DNA of 64,000 nucleotides from Nostoc sp. CHAB 5834 (lineage in GTDB: Bacteria; Cyanobacteriota; Cyanobacteriia; Cyanobacteriales; Nostocaceae). The notes under the pieces are model-generated. The model worked only from the letters and a program-made list of their open reading frames with translations. It did no database searches and was not told where the DNA came from. Where the stretch lies: the NCBI GenBank assembly GCA_020829485.1, contig JAIVFU010000024.1:23410-87409 (forward strand), in the 5' to 3' direction. Position numbers and translations under genes: made by a program. Shown in pieces: positions 8,363-17,620 of this stretch (positions are counted from its first letter, which is position 1; each line of letters begins with the position of its first letter).

Positions 8363-10687
8363 TCACTCTACTCTTTGCAACTGCGCTACTCTGGGGTCAA
8401 CAATTTTCTGTCCCAAGCTGGCAAATTTAATTGCCACAGACATCTTACTACCTGTTCCGAAAACATGAGTGATTTCACCAAGACCAAAAGTTTTATGTAA
8501 TACTCTATCGCCTACTTGCCAATTCTGCGTTGAGTCTTGCTTTCCATTGGGAGTAGAGGCACTTTTGGTATAACTTTGACGACTCAGGCGTTGAGTAGTT
8601 AATAATTCTTCTGGTAATTCGTCGAGAAATTGCGATCGCATCGCAGGTTCACGAGAACCATACAAACGGCGTTCCCGCGCGTGTGATAAATACAACCTTT
8701 CTTGGGCGCGAGTAATTCCCACATAACATAAGCGGCGTTCTTCTTCCAAAGATGCGGGATCACTCAGCGATCGGTAGCCGGGAAATAGCCCTTGTTCTAA
8801 TCCCACTAAAAACACTACGGGAAATTCCAAACCTTTGGAAGCGTGCAAAGTCATCAGAGAAACGGCTGTCTGTCCTTCTTTTAAGTTATCTAAATCGGAA
8901 CTGAGGGCGGCGCTACTCAGAAAGTCTCGCAGGGAAACCTCTTCGTTTTCTTCTTGAAATTGCAGTGCAGCGTTGTAAAGTTCCTGAACGTTTTGTACCC
9001 GATCTGTGGCTTCATCTGTGCCTTGACTCATTAAGTCTTGAACGTAACCAGAATCTTCTAATATTCCTTGCAAAACCTCAGTTACAGGAAGCGTGCCGAT
9101 TTGTGCTTGCCAACGGCTGATCATTGCGGCAAAGTTATTTACAGCTTTTGTCGCTCGTCCAGCTAATGTATTAACTGATGTTTCGTCGCTGAGTATTTCC
9201 CACAAAGTTGTTCCTAATTGCTGGGAGGCGTTTACCAAAGCATCAATAGTGGTTTTGCCAACTCCCCGGCGGGGAGTATTAATAACTCGTAATAAACTGA
9301 CTGTATCAGATGGGTTAGCGATCGCTCTTAAATACGCAATCACATCTTTAATTTCTTTGCGATCGTAAAATCTCATTCCCCCTACAACTGTGTAAGGAAT
9401 TTGATATTTCACCAACAATTCTTCAAAGGGGCGAGATTGGGCATTCGTCCGATAAAGTATGGCAAAACTACCCCAGTCCAACTCTGGATTTTGGTTTTTT
9501 AAAGTGCTAATTTGATTAATTACAAATGCCGCTTCTGCCAGTTCTTCATCGGCTTTGTGACAAGTAATTTGCTCACCCGGCCCCCGCGTCGGTTTGAGGA
9601 CTTTATCAATCCGTTGGGTGTTATTTTCAATTAATTCATTAGCCGCTTGCAGAATGTTTTCACAAGAACGATAGTTTTCTTCCAGCTTAACCATCGTTCG
9701 GGTGTCATCATCTACTAAACCATCACCAAAGTCTTCCTGAAATCCTAGCAAGATGGTGAAATCTGCCATCCGAAAGCTGTAAATTGATTGATCTGCATCA
9801 CCAACAACGAAAACTGAGCGATTTTGCCATTCCCATTCGCTCTTTCTGGTTTCGCCATTAGTTACCAATAAATGAATAAGTTGATACTGAGTGCGATTAG
9901 TATCTTGATATTCATCTACGAGGATATGGCGGAACTTGCGATGCCAATAACTCAATACTTGCTCGTTTTGCTGAAATAATCTAGTTGGTACGAGAATTAG
10001 ATCATCAAAGTCGAGAGCGTTATTTTCTGCTAACTTATCTTGATATAAACTGTAGACTTGGGCAATCACCCTCCCCCGATAATTGGGTTGATCTTGCTCA
10101 AATTCTTGGGCCGATAAACCTTGGTTTTTAGCATTACTAATAGCGTAGCGGACAGAGCGAGCATCAAATTTTTTATCGTCTAAATTTAACTGTTTATTGA
10201 CAATTTCTTTAATCAGAGTCATCACATCTGATTCATCAAAAATAGAGAAATTGCGATTCCAACGCCGTCCTTTTTCGTCTACATATTTTTCAATATCAAA
10301 GCGGAGAATCCGAGAAAATAGACTGTGGAAAGTGCCACACCACAAATCTTTGATAGTATCTTTATAAACTTGCGATCGCAGTAGCGTTTGTTGATATTCT
10401 GTCAACAAATCAAAACGTTGTCCGTGTTGTTTCATCGCCAGTTGTTCAGCAAACAGCCGTTGAATCCGGTCTTTCATTTCCCGTGCGGCTTTGTTGGTAA
10501 AAGTAACCGCCAGGATATTTTCTGGATCAACGCGGTGTTTCAGAATCAGATTGGCAATGCGATAAGTCAGCGCTCGTGTTTTACCGGAACCTGCGCCAGC
10601 AACAACTAGCAAAGGGCCGCAGTAATGTTCAACAGCTTGACGTTGACTAGGGTTAAGGTGACTGAGAAAGTCGAGGGTTGTTGTCAT
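8363..10687 (-). CDS. pcrA: UvrD/PcrA-type superfamily 1A DNA helicase
   Basis: The product is 774 residues from the ATG at 10687. An in-frame ATG at 10747 would add 20 residues that translate an intergenic repeat, so it is rejected. SF1A motifs are complete: the Q-motif region LNPSQRQAVEH, Walker A VVAGAGSGKTRAL, TFTNKAAREMKDRI, motif II LVDEYQDTN, VVGDADQSIYSFRMAD, motif V LMTLHASKGLEFPVVF and motif VI EERRLCYVGITRAQERL. The C-terminal VGDRVLHKTFGLGEI segment is the PcrA-type Tudor-like RNA-polymerase-binding tail. The enzyme unwinds DNA 3'-5' in nucleotide-excision and replication repair. It is a single-gene unit. Confidence 0.95.
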   Translation of the reverse strand: MTTTLDFLSHLNPSQRQAVEHYCGPLLVVAGAGSGKTRALTYRIANLILKHRVDPENILAVTFTNKAAREMKDRIQRLFAEQLAMKQHGQRFDLLTEYQQTLLRSQVYKDTIKDLWCGTFHSLFSRILRFDIEKYVDEKGRRWNRNFSIFDESDVMTLIKEIVNKQLNLDDKKFDARSVRYAISNAKNQGLSAQEFEQDQPNYRGRVIAQVYSLYQDKLAENNALDFDDLILVPTRLFQQNEQVLSYWHRKFRHILVDEYQDTNRTQYQLIHLLVTNGETRKSEWEWQNRSVFVVGDADQSIYSFRMADFTILLGFQEDFGDGLVDDDTRTMVKLEENYRSCENILQAANELIENNTQRIDKVLKPTRGPGEQITCHKADEELAEAAFVINQISTLKNQNPELDWGSFAILYRTNAQSRPFEELLVKYQIPYTVVGGMRFYDRKEIKDVIAYLRAIANPSDTVSLLRVINTPRRGVGKTTIDALVNASQQLGTTLWEILSDETSVNTLAGRATKAVNNFAAMISRWQAQIGTLPVTEVLQGILEDSGYVQDLMSQGTDEATDRVQNVQELYNAALQFQEENEEVSLRDFLSSAALSSDLDNLKEGQTAVSLMTLHASKGLEFPVVFLVGLEQGLFPGYRSLSDPASLEEERRLCYVGITRAQERLYLSHARERRLYGSREPAMRSQFLDELPEELLTTQRLSRQSYTKSASTPNGKQDSTQNWQVGDRVLHKTFGLGEITHVFGTGSKMSVAIKFASLGQKIVDPRVAQLQRVE

Positions 10688-10869
10688 GGATGTGAAAAAG
10701 CGATGTCTCCGACGGGCTACGCCTACGCCTAGCGTTCCTGACATCAATAGAGAGTTGCTATTGCCCAGGTTACAACATCCTAACGAAACTTGGTCAACAA
10801 AGATTGTGTGGCAATATTCTTAACCAGAATGGTACTGTATCATGATTTATGTAGAAGCAAGAAAAACCT

Positions 10870-11121
10870 ATGCTGTCAGTCAAAGGCACATTCCAAGACG
10901 GTGTAGTTCATCCTAACGAACCAATTGAAGGGCATGAGGGGCAGTCAGTGATAATTGTGTTTGTCGAAGAAAACCGCACACCTGAGCCAGCAACGCCAGA
11001 AGACTCCGATTGGGATAAACTGAGGCAGTTGATTAAAAACTGTGCAGTTGATACAGATATTGACGATTTGGCACACCAGCATGACCATTATCTCTATGGA
11101 ATGCCAAAGCGAGAATCATAA
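10870..11121 (+). CDS. Antitoxin-like small protein, orphan
   Basis: The product is 83 residues. The N-terminus (MLSVKGTFQDGVVHPNEPIEGHEGQSVIIVFVEE) matches the AF2212/DUF104-like or AbrB-like strand-rich start of small cyanobacterial antitoxins. The C-terminus ends in HDHYLYGMPKRES, a tail typical of antitoxins followed at once by a PIN-domain toxin. Here no PIN gene follows: the next 400 bases have no such frame. It is therefore either an orphan antitoxin or the surviving half of a pair. The function is inferred from composition and tail only. Confidence 0.6.
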   Translation: MLSVKGTFQDGVVHPNEPIEGHEGQSVIIVFVEENRTPEPATPEDSDWDKLRQLIKNCAVDTDIDDLAHQHDHYLYGMPKRES

Positions 11122-11523
11122 CTTTGACTTTTGAGCAAGTAGGATTTACAAAACTGTTGTAAATCAAAAAATACTGGGATTTAAGCAAGTTTTGTGTAGG
11201 AGCAATTCATAAATTGCCCCTACAATACGTTAATTTTTTCTACGCTAAATACGTTGATCGCGAGTTCTCCCTACACTTTCTGTCGTAAGATCAGCGACGG
11301 GGAATCCAACATCAAAAAATGTTGGGCAAGCTCTCACTTTTTCTGTTATCAGCGCTGTTTAATACCTAACCAATAAGTATTGTCACCAATAGGACTATTC
11401 ACTCCTTGAGTACCCAATTGACATTGGGTAGCAATACACAGTACATCATGATTCAACCGTTAAATTTTTAAAGATGAAAAATTTCTTTAATTTCAGGTTT
11501 AACCAATACAAGGAGGAGTGGAT
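11122..11523. promoter_or_regulatory. Upstream region of the sbtA operon
   Basis: These 400 bases precede the bicarbonate-transport operon, and its promoter must lie here or inside the preceding ORF. I see an inverted repeat gtaggagcaatt / aattgcccctac at about 11199-11224, which is a dispersed repeat rather than an operator. The start is preceded by a strong ribosome binding site AGGAGG at 11511-11516. I cannot place a CmpR/CcmR (LysR-type) site with confidence. Confidence 0.4.
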
Positions 11524-12492
11524 ATGGATATCAGCTTAATTGTATCCAATATTTTGAATCCGCCAATCCTGTTTTTCTTTTTAGGCATGATTGCTGTTTT
11601 TGTCAAGTCCGATCTTGAAATTCCCGCACCAATGCCCAAACTCTTTTCGTTGTATCTGCTGTTTGCCATTGGTTTTAAAGGAGGGGTAGAACTAATTAAA
11701 AGCGGTGTCACTCAGGAAGTCGTTCTAACACTCGCAGCAGCAATGATGATGGCTTGTATTGTTCCAATTTACACCTTTTTTATCCTGAAGTGGAAATTGG
11801 ATACTTACGATGCGGCTGCGATCGCTGCAACCTACGGTTCTATCAGTGCCGTCACCTTCATCACAGCTAGCGCTTTTTTAACTGAGCTTGGCATTCCTTT
11901 TGATGGTTACATGGTGGCAGCCCTTGCCCTGATGGAATCTCCAGCGATTATAGTTGGTCTAATTTTGGTGAATATATTCACCGTCGATGGAAAGCGGGAC
12001 TTATCGTGGCCGGAAGTTTTGCAAGAAGCATTTCTTAATAGTTCAGTTTTTCTATTAGTAGGTAGTCTATTAATAGGTGTCTTGACAGGAGAACGCGGTT
12101 GGCACGTATTAGAACCCTTTACTCAAGGGTTATTTTATGGCGTTCTCACCTTCTTTTTACTAGATATGGGATTGGTGGCTGCTAGAAGAATTAAAGACTT
12201 GCAAAAAACCGGAGTTTTCCTAATTTTATTTGCCATACTAATTCCTATACTCAATGCAGGCATTGGGTTAGCGATCGCCAAATTCATCGGTATGCCTCGC
12301 GGAGATTCGCTGTTGTTCGCTGTATTGTGTGCCAGTGCTTCTTACATCGCTGTCCCTGCGGCTATGCGGATGACTGTTCCAGAAGCAAATCCCAGCCTGT
12401 ACGTTTCAACCGCTCTAGCAGTAACATTCCCGTTCAATATTATTGTGGGAATTCCGTTATATCTCTACGGAATTAACCTATTCTGGAGGTAA
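11524..12492 (+). CDS. sbtA: Sodium-dependent bicarbonate transporter SbtA
   Basis: The product is 322 residues from ATG 11524, chosen over GTG 11518 because AGGAGG at 11511-11516 is 7 bases upstream of the ATG and only one base from the GTG. The protein has about ten membrane helices in two inverted halves (FKGGVELIKSG near the start, ALMESPAIIVGL in the middle, LCASASYIAVPAAMR near the end), which is the SbtA pattern. SbtA imports HCO3- with Na+ across the plasma membrane as part of the CO2-concentrating mechanism. The sbtB gene follows after 4 bases, and a carbonic anhydrase comes third. Confidence 0.95.
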   Translation: MDISLIVSNILNPPILFFFLGMIAVFVKSDLEIPAPMPKLFSLYLLFAIGFKGGVELIKSGVTQEVVLTLAAAMMMACIVPIYTFFILKWKLDTYDAAAIAATYGSISAVTFITASAFLTELGIPFDGYMVAALALMESPAIIVGLILVNIFTVDGKRDLSWPEVLQEAFLNSSVFLLVGSLLIGVLTGERGWHVLEPFTQGLFYGVLTFFLLDMGLVAARRIKDLQKTGVFLILFAILIPILNAGIGLAIAKFIGMPRGDSLLFAVLCASASYIAVPAAMRMTVPEANPSLYVSTALAVTFPFNIIVGIPLYLYGINLFWR

Positions 12493-12496
12493 TAAT

Positions 12497-12808
12497 ATGC
12501 ACATAGTTAAAAAGATAGAAATTATCGCCAACTCCTTTGAGCTTGCCAAAATTTTAGATAGTTTAGACAAGTCAGGTGTACATAGCCATGCCGTAATCCG
12601 AAATGTTGCTGGTAAAGGATTACGAGGAACGACTGAAGATTTAGACATGACTATGCTTGATAATGTTTACATCCTCGCGTTTTGTATGCCAGAACAACTC
12701 AAGCGGGTTGTAGAAAATATCAAACCACTCCTTAATAAATTCGGAGGCACTTGCTACGTTTCCGATGTGATGGAAATTCGCTCTGTCAGATGTGTAGCGT
12801 CGATGTAA
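12497..12808 (+). CDS. sbtB: PII-like regulator SbtB of the bicarbonate transporter
   Basis: The product is 103 residues from ATG 12497, with GGAGGT at 12485-12490 as ribosome binding site. A GTG at 12443 would overlap sbtA and is unlikely. The fold is PII-like: a strand-helix N-terminus (MHIVKKIEIIANSFELAKILDSLDKSGV), a flexible T-loop stretch (about 38-52) and a second strand-helix-strand unit. SbtB trimers bind adenine nucleotides including cAMP and control SbtA at the membrane. The C-terminus ends in RSVRCVASM and lacks the cysteine-paired R-loop tail described for the Synechocystis protein, so redox control of that kind is unlikely here. Confidence 0.92.
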   Translation: MHIVKKIEIIANSFELAKILDSLDKSGVHSHAVIRNVAGKGLRGTTEDLDMTMLDNVYILAFCMPEQLKRVVENIKPLLNKFGGTCYVSDVMEIRSVRCVASM

Positions 12809-12823
12809 AAAAGTTATAAATCA

Positions 12824-13537
12824 ATGAAGCATTTCATGGAACGTCGTGACTTTTTGAAGTTAGGAATGACTGGTGCGTTTGGAATGATGCTATCCGCCAG
12901 CGATTTACTCTGGCGGGTAGAACAGGCTAAAGCTGACGAAAAGCACCCACCCGCCACTCAATCCCTTGATCCCGATGCAGCCTTACAAAAGCTGATGGAA
13001 GGAAATCAGCGATTTGTTGCTCATCAACCTCAATACCCCGATCAATCGGCACTGCGGTTGCAAGAAGTTGCTCAAGCTCAACATCCATTTGCAACTATTC
13101 TTAGTTGTGCGGATTCACGAGTCCCCGCAGAAATTGTTTTTGATCAGGGCATTGGAGACATTTTTGATGTTCGGATTGCCGGAAATATCGCTACACATGA
13201 AGCGATCGGTAGTATTGAATATGCGGTTGTCTTGTTAGCTTCTCCGCTATTGATGGTGATGGGGCATGAGCGTTGTGGGGCTGTAACCGCCGCCGTCCAA
13301 AACGAATCGTTACTCGGTGATATTAGTACCTTTGTGAAGGCAATTAAGCCAGCAGTGGAAAAGGTCAAGAGTCAGCCGGGTGACGCGGTTGAGAATGCTG
13401 TGGTTGCCAATGTGCAATATCAAATTGAACAGTTGAAGCACTCAAAGCTTTTAACTGAGCAAGTGCGATCGGGCAAATTAAAAATTGTCGGAGGTCGTTA
13501 TGACTTGGATACAGGAAGGGTAACTATTATTACCTAA
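12824..13537 (+). CDS. Exported beta-carbonic anhydrase
   Basis: The product is 237 residues. The N-terminus ERRDFLKLGMTGAFGMMLSAS is a Tat-type signal. Beta-class zinc ligands are present: C95 in SCADSR (with the D97/R99 dyad), H148 and C151 in GHERCGAV. The enzyme interconverts CO2 and HCO3-. Export places it in the periplasm or lumen, where it could supply bicarbonate to SbtA or recapture leaked CO2, as proposed for EcaB-type enzymes. It begins 15 bases after sbtB, so the three genes likely form one operon. The second ATG (12836) is an alternative start. Confidence 0.92.
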   Translation: MKHFMERRDFLKLGMTGAFGMMLSASDLLWRVEQAKADEKHPPATQSLDPDAALQKLMEGNQRFVAHQPQYPDQSALRLQEVAQAQHPFATILSCADSRVPAEIVFDQGIGDIFDVRIAGNIATHEAIGSIEYAVVLLASPLLMVMGHERCGAVTAAVQNESLLGDISTFVKAIKPAVEKVKSQPGDAVENAVVANVQYQIEQLKHSKLLTEQVRSGKLKIVGGRYDLDTGRVTIIT

Positions 13538-13655
13538 TTCGGCAGAGGATTCCCAACAATTCAAAATTCAAAAATTGTTGGAGACTTTGATTCCCGACTG
13601 AAAAACTGTTTGCTGTTCACTGATAAGCTAATGAGCATTTAAGTTACATATAGCG

Positions 13656-13795
13656 CAATACGCTTGGGTTAAGGATTTTTGGTACTGATTTTAGACCTGT
13701 AGAAACGCGTTAGCGTAGCGGGGCGTTCGCTTTTAGCGTCTCCAAGAGTTGCCCAGTACAATTTCGCGTCTCTACCAAGGTTTTTGGGCTTAACC
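13656..13795. mobile_element. Truncated copy of the CAATACGC MITE family
   Basis: Starting at caatacgcttgggttaag, this copy matches 7722-7861 almost base for base, including the gagacgcg / cgcgtctc inner palindrome. It then stops at cttaacc, where another dispersed repeat (cagttctctggccttccatcac) begins. The outer 11 bases of the right terminal repeat are missing, so a later event cut it. Confidence 0.8.
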
Positions 13796-13898
13796 AAATT
13801 CAGTTCTCTGGCCTTCCATCACTTACCGCGTCACCCCACCCTAACCCTCCCCTTGCAAAGGGGAGGGAACTTGATTTCTTTTTCCCCCCTTTCCAAGG

Positions 13899-14104
13899 CA
13901 GGGCTGTTTCATTCGATCTCTTAGGGATTTTGTCAAGAGTATGAGTCAGAAATTTGCTTGAGTGGGAAAAAGAAAAACTACCACCTCAACCAGCAAATTT
14001 AAGTGCGTTCACCATTTTCTTGCCCAATCAGATTTTTTAGTCACCTGGTTTTTTTGCTTGAAACGCTTGTAAATCAGCGCCTTTTAGGGAATGAAACAGC
14101 CCTG
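13899..14104. mobile_element. MITE-like element, 206 bp, CAGGGCTGTTTCATTC termini
   Basis: A perfect 16-bp terminal inverted repeat (cagggctgtttcattc / gaatgaaacagccctg) bounds this stretch. A perfect 10-bp direct repeat, ctttccaagg, touches both ends (13889-13898 and 14105-14114). It is inserted in the middle of a palindromic intergenic repeat (cccccctttccaagggggg), and the same type of repeat is uninterrupted at about 37750-37945. A related element with matching ends is at 28384-28540. No coding sequence is present. Confidence 0.85.
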
Positions 14105-14266
14105 CTTTCCAAGGGGGGATTAAGGGGGGTAAAACGCCTGTGGGACATGCATTTTAGCTTAAGTTGACACCTATGAGCAATGCTGTGCCCTTACGAAAGA
14201 TATGGTTTTTAACCTTTATTGATATTTGGTATTTCTTGTCAATGCATAAGTCCTAACTTATTAACC

Positions 14267-14341
14267 CAATGTGCTTGGGTTAAGCAAAGCGCAACCCAAC
14301 CTACGCGGTTTAAGGTTTTTGGGCTTAACCCAAGCGTATTG
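14267..14341. repeat. Short inverted-repeat element with CAATGTGC/CAATACGC ends
   Basis: This 75-bp stretch begins caatgtgcttgggttaag and ends cttaacccaagcgtattg, the same termini as the 151-bp element, but has a different, shorter interior (a gttgggttaagcaaagcgcaacc-type motif). It is probably an internally deleted or sibling member of that family. It lies just downstream of the kinase gene's stop and could also form a hairpin there. Confidence 0.65.
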
Positions 14342-14360
14342 CCCTATGCGCCATCTTTCT

Positions 14361-16034
14361 TTAATCCTGCACAGTCATTGGTAGACGAATAGTGAAAGTA
14401 GAACCAACTCCCGGCTGACTTTTGACAATAATTTCACCACCCATCATCTGGCAAAAGTGATGGCTAATTGCTAACCCCAATCCCGTACCTCCATACTTTT
14501 TAGTAGTTGAGGTATCTCCTTGTGTAAAAGGTTGAAATAACTGCTGCTGTTGACCTTGAGACATGCCTATGCCTGTGTCAGTAACAGTGAAAGTAATCAT
14601 CCCCAAAGGAGCCTCCGGTCGAAATTCATCCTTTTCTCTATTGACTGTTAACGTCACCTTACCGTTTGTGGTAAACTTACTGGCGTTGCTTAGTAAATTT
14701 AACAACACCTGCCGCATCCTAGTTTGATCGGCGTACATCATGCCAAGTTGTTCATCAAAATGCACTTCTAAAACATTGGCATTTTTTTCTATAGCTGGTT
14801 TGACTGTGAGAACAACGTTCTGAATCAGCGTCGCAATCTCGAATGTCTCTGGATAGAGGGTCATTTTCCCCGCTTCAATTTTTGACAAGTCGAGGATTTC
14901 GTTAATCAAGTGCAGTAGATGCTTACCAGCAGAGTTAATTGTTTCTAAGTCTGTAATAAAGTCTGCCGATAAACCAAGATCGGTAGCGTCGTCTTCTAGA
15001 AGTTGGCTTAAGCCAATGACAGCATTTAATGGTGTGCGTAATTCGTGGCTGACATTGGCTAAAAATACGCTTTTTGCTTTGCTAGCAGCTTCTGCTAATT
15101 CTTTAGCTTGTTGTAGTTCTTTTGTTCGCTCAGATACTCGTTCAATTAGACGATTTAGAGATTTGGCGAGTAGGCCAATTTCATCTTCAGTGGTGACAGG
15201 CGCTCGTAAATCGAAATTATGTTTTCTTGCAACTTGTTCAGCTACTTGGGTTACAGTGATAACTGGTTCAGCGATCGCTCGACTGGTACGCCAAGCTACA
15301 ATAGCTGCGATCGCCACCGAAACCAGCATACTCACGATCACGATCAATCGCTCAACTATTTTTGCCTGCTCAACGGCTTTTTGCCTTTCTTGCTCTTGTT
15401 CTTGGGCAGTTTGTAGGATGTTAGTCAAGCTTTGAGAAAGCTGGTCTAGCCGTATGGCTGTTTGACCACGCATAATTGCCAATAACTGCGATCGGGCAGA
15501 CGAAATCTGCTGAGGCTGCACTTGTTGAGAGTCAATTTTCTGTAAGACGACCTCTATTTTGTCAACGTAAGCTTTTAAATTTGTCTTGTAATCCAGCAAT
15601 AATGTCTGTAAAGTCGAACTTGTTGCTGCTAGTCTTTTAGGTTTACTGTCAATAAATCTGCCAATTTTTGACTCTAATTGCTTGGCTTTTTCAACATTCT
15701 TCAGAAAATCGGCTTTTTTGGTTTGTAGCTGTTGTGAATTTTCCAATACAGCAACTAAGTTAGAGCTATGCAACTGCGCCCCTACTACTGCATCTTTATA
15801 ATTACTCAGTAGTTGCCCTTGTTCGTATGCTTGATTGAATTGCCTGACTTCCCTTCCCCGGTAGTAATTGGCAATCACTAACCCTGTCAGTGAGCCAAAA
15901 AAGCCAATTCCGATAGCTACAAAGTACCCATAGCCAATTTTTTGATGGATGCGCCAAGAACTGGCTTTGAGCTTCCCTCGTGAGGGAAATTCTATGGTCG
16001 GGAGTTCGTCTGTCGATCGCTCTTCGGCTGACAC
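14361..16034 (-). CDS. Membrane sensor histidine kinase with HAMP domain
   Basis: The product is 557 residues with a GTG start. Order of parts: TM1 (about 34-56), an extracytoplasmic helical sensor region (about 57-227, rich in coiled-coil heptads), TM2 (about 229-248), HAMP (about 250-303), HisKA with the phospho-histidine in [15 protein letters not shown] (H330), then HATPase_c with [17 protein letters not shown] and GTGLGLAIS. The kinase should autophosphorylate and pass phosphate to a separate response regulator, since no receiver domain or adjacent regulator is seen. The signal sensed is unknown. Confidence 0.9.
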   Translation of the reverse strand: MSAEERSTDELPTIEFPSRGKLKASSWRIHQKIGYGYFVAIGIGFFGSLTGLVIANYYRGREVRQFNQAYEQGQLLSNYKDAVVGAQLHSSNLVAVLENSQQLQTKKADFLKNVEKAKQLESKIGRFIDSKPKRLAATSSTLQTLLLDYKTNLKAYVDKIEVVLQKIDSQQVQPQQISSARSQLLAIMRGQTAIRLDQLSQSLTNILQTAQEQEQERQKAVEQAKIVERLIVIVSMLVSVAIAAIVAWRTSRAIAEPVITVTQVAEQVARKHNFDLRAPVTTEDEIGLLAKSLNRLIERVSERTKELQQAKELAEAASKAKSVFLANVSHELRTPLNAVIGLSQLLEDDATDLGLSADFITDLETINSAGKHLLHLINEILDLSKIEAGKMTLYPETFEIATLIQNVVLTVKPAIEKNANVLEVHFDEQLGMMYADQTRMRQVLLNLLSNASKFTTNGKVTLTVNREKDEFRPEAPLGMITFTVTDTGIGMSQGQQQQLFQPFTQGDTSTTKKYGGTGLGLAISHHFCQMMGGEIIVKSQPGVGSTFTIRLPMTVQD

Positions 16035-16086
16035 TTTTTTGCTTTCTGAACTGCTGTCGATAGGGGTTGGCTTTTGAGGAAGGCAT

Positions 16087-17048
16087 TTCTCAAACCTTCT
16101 TGCCTTCCCGCAAAAATCACCAAATCAGTTTAGCTTGTGCAAACACTTTAATTGGTGATTAACATTTACATTATCTTCTTTTATAGCAATAGCAAATCAT
16201 TACTTACTATATGATTAACATAAACTTATATAGTATGAGTAGTTTTGATAGCAATGCTCCTAAATACACTTACTGAGAGCGAATAGAATTCACTTTTTTC
16301 AGCAGCAATAAATAATTTCCTATATTAAAGGCCTATCTGAGACTGTCTCGTTCTTACCACAACACTTTCCTCAATATGGGGTTGATAACAATGAGTTATT
16401 GCTATCAGTATGGCACTACTCTACCTTAACTGCTTCCTTATAAAATTAATACAATCAGGAAAAAAACAAAAGCTTTGATATTCGTTGAGCATTGGGCATC
16501 CCTTCGGCTTACCTCGACTTCGCTCGGCACGAGTTGCTCAGGGCAAGTGGGCATGGGGCATTAGAAAGAGGACTTGGGGACAAGGGGAAAGACTTGTTGC
16601 AATTCAATACGTATTAATATCAATACGAATGCGCTAATTGACGAATGCGGCTTAAGATAGCTTTAATATCGGCTAAAATCGGGTTTTAGGCTTATATAAA
16701 TGAGAGGTGGGCTGATTTTTGCTAGATTTGTACTTAAATTTAGTAGGATTGCGAATGACACGGAATGGGATAATCACAACCAGAGGATTCCACTTGATTC
16801 AAGAAAAGAACTCAGAAAGCTGATCAGAATACATCCTGCTGCCTTCTTAGTTCTATCCTCATCCTGAGTGTCTACCTTGTAGTTGATGCAGTAGATATTA
16901 CGGGGCAATTATAGTTATAGGACACTAAAACCCTTTTGTGCCCTTTACGCAATTGTACAAATGCACTTGTGCATTACCTAATCAACAGCCTTTTGGTTGT
17001 AATTATCCAGATTAGAAAAACTCAACTGTCAAATATATAGGAGTGAAA
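16087..17048. other. Long intergenic region, repeats only
   Basis: About 960 bases hold no frame with protein character. A dispersed GC-rich repeat lies at about 16489-16550 (gggcatcccttcggcttacc, ctcggcacgagttgctcagg), and a small palindrome atgcacttgtgcat near 16960. The last 60 bases likely hold the promoter and leader of the CAAD gene (ribosome site aggag at 17039-17043). Confidence 0.5.
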
Positions 17049-17486
17049 ATGCCAGAACAAGAATTTACCGAAACCGCATCCAAAGAGACTACAGTGGCAC
17101 AGATCAACAGCCAAACCGGAACCATCACCAAACTCCAGCCTCCTGCACAGTCTCAAGATGAATGGCAAAAATATGGTGAGCAAATTTCTAGCTTTTTAGC
17201 AACATTGCCAGAATATCTGGGAAGCTTCTTCAATCAATATAAGCAACCCCTGATCACTGTTGGTTTAATTGTGGGATCAATTGTTGGGGTTAAAGTACTC
17301 TTGGCAATATTAGATGCTTTGAATGATATCCCGTTGGTAGCACCTACTTTTGAGTTGATCGGTATTGGTTACTCTGCCTGGTTTGTTTACCGTTATTTAC
17401 TCAAAGCCTCAACCAGGAAAGAGTTAACTAGTGAAATTACCACTCTTAAATCACAAGTGGTTGGTCAACAAATTCCAGAAGCTTAA
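17049..17486 (+). CDS. CAAD-domain (CURT1-like) thylakoid membrane protein
   Basis: The product is about 145 residues from ATG 17049 (aggag 5 bases upstream). A GTG at 17043 lies inside the ribosome site. A polar N-terminal tail is followed by an amphipathic helix (WQKYGEQISSFLATLPEYLGSFFNQYKQ), two closely spaced membrane helices (LITVGLIVGSIVGVKVLLAILDAL and LVAPTFELIGIGYSAWFVYRYLL) and a C-terminal charged helix. This is the CAAD/CURT1 layout. Stand-alone versions oligomerise and curve thylakoid membranes, and the same domain is also fused to some cyanobacterial aminoacyl-tRNA synthetases. Confidence 0.88.
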   Translation: MPEQEFTETASKETTVAQINSQTGTITKLQPPAQSQDEWQKYGEQISSFLATLPEYLGSFFNQYKQPLITVGLIVGSIVGVKVLLAILDALNDIPLVAPTFELIGIGYSAWFVYRYLLKASTRKELTSEITTLKSQVVGQQIPEA

Positions 17487-17530
17487 CTGCTGTCCGCGGG
17501 TTTAAGTCCCCCAGTTCAATAAATAGGCAA

Positions 17531-17565
17531 GTTTTGTATTGGGGTTCAAATCCCCATTACAAAAC
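17531..17565. terminator. Hairpin between convergent genes, possible bidirectional terminator
   Basis: The arms gttttgta and tacaaaac pair perfectly. Inside them tgggg / cccca pair around the loop ttcaaat. The hairpin lies 45 bases after the CAAD gene stop and before the convergent SLH gene. The loop imitates a tRNA T-arm, but there is no tRNA around it. The trailing T-tract is weak. Confidence 0.4.
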
Positions 17566-17620
17566 TTAATTTACGTTAGCGCAGCATTAGTGACGCAGGA
17601 GCGTCATTACGAATTACAAA

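Noticed and set aside
15802..16086. ATG-started minus-strand frame at the 5' end of the HAMP kinase, possibly a frameshifted N-terminus
   Set aside because: It overlaps TM1 and the sensor region in a different frame with Arg-rich nonsense-like sequence. The kinase frame from GTG 16034 gives a sensible N-terminus.
17500..17570. Possible tRNA or tRNA fragment (ggggttcaaatcccc looks like a T-arm)
   Set aside because: No acceptor, D or anticodon arm can be folded around it. It is better read as a hairpin between convergent genes.
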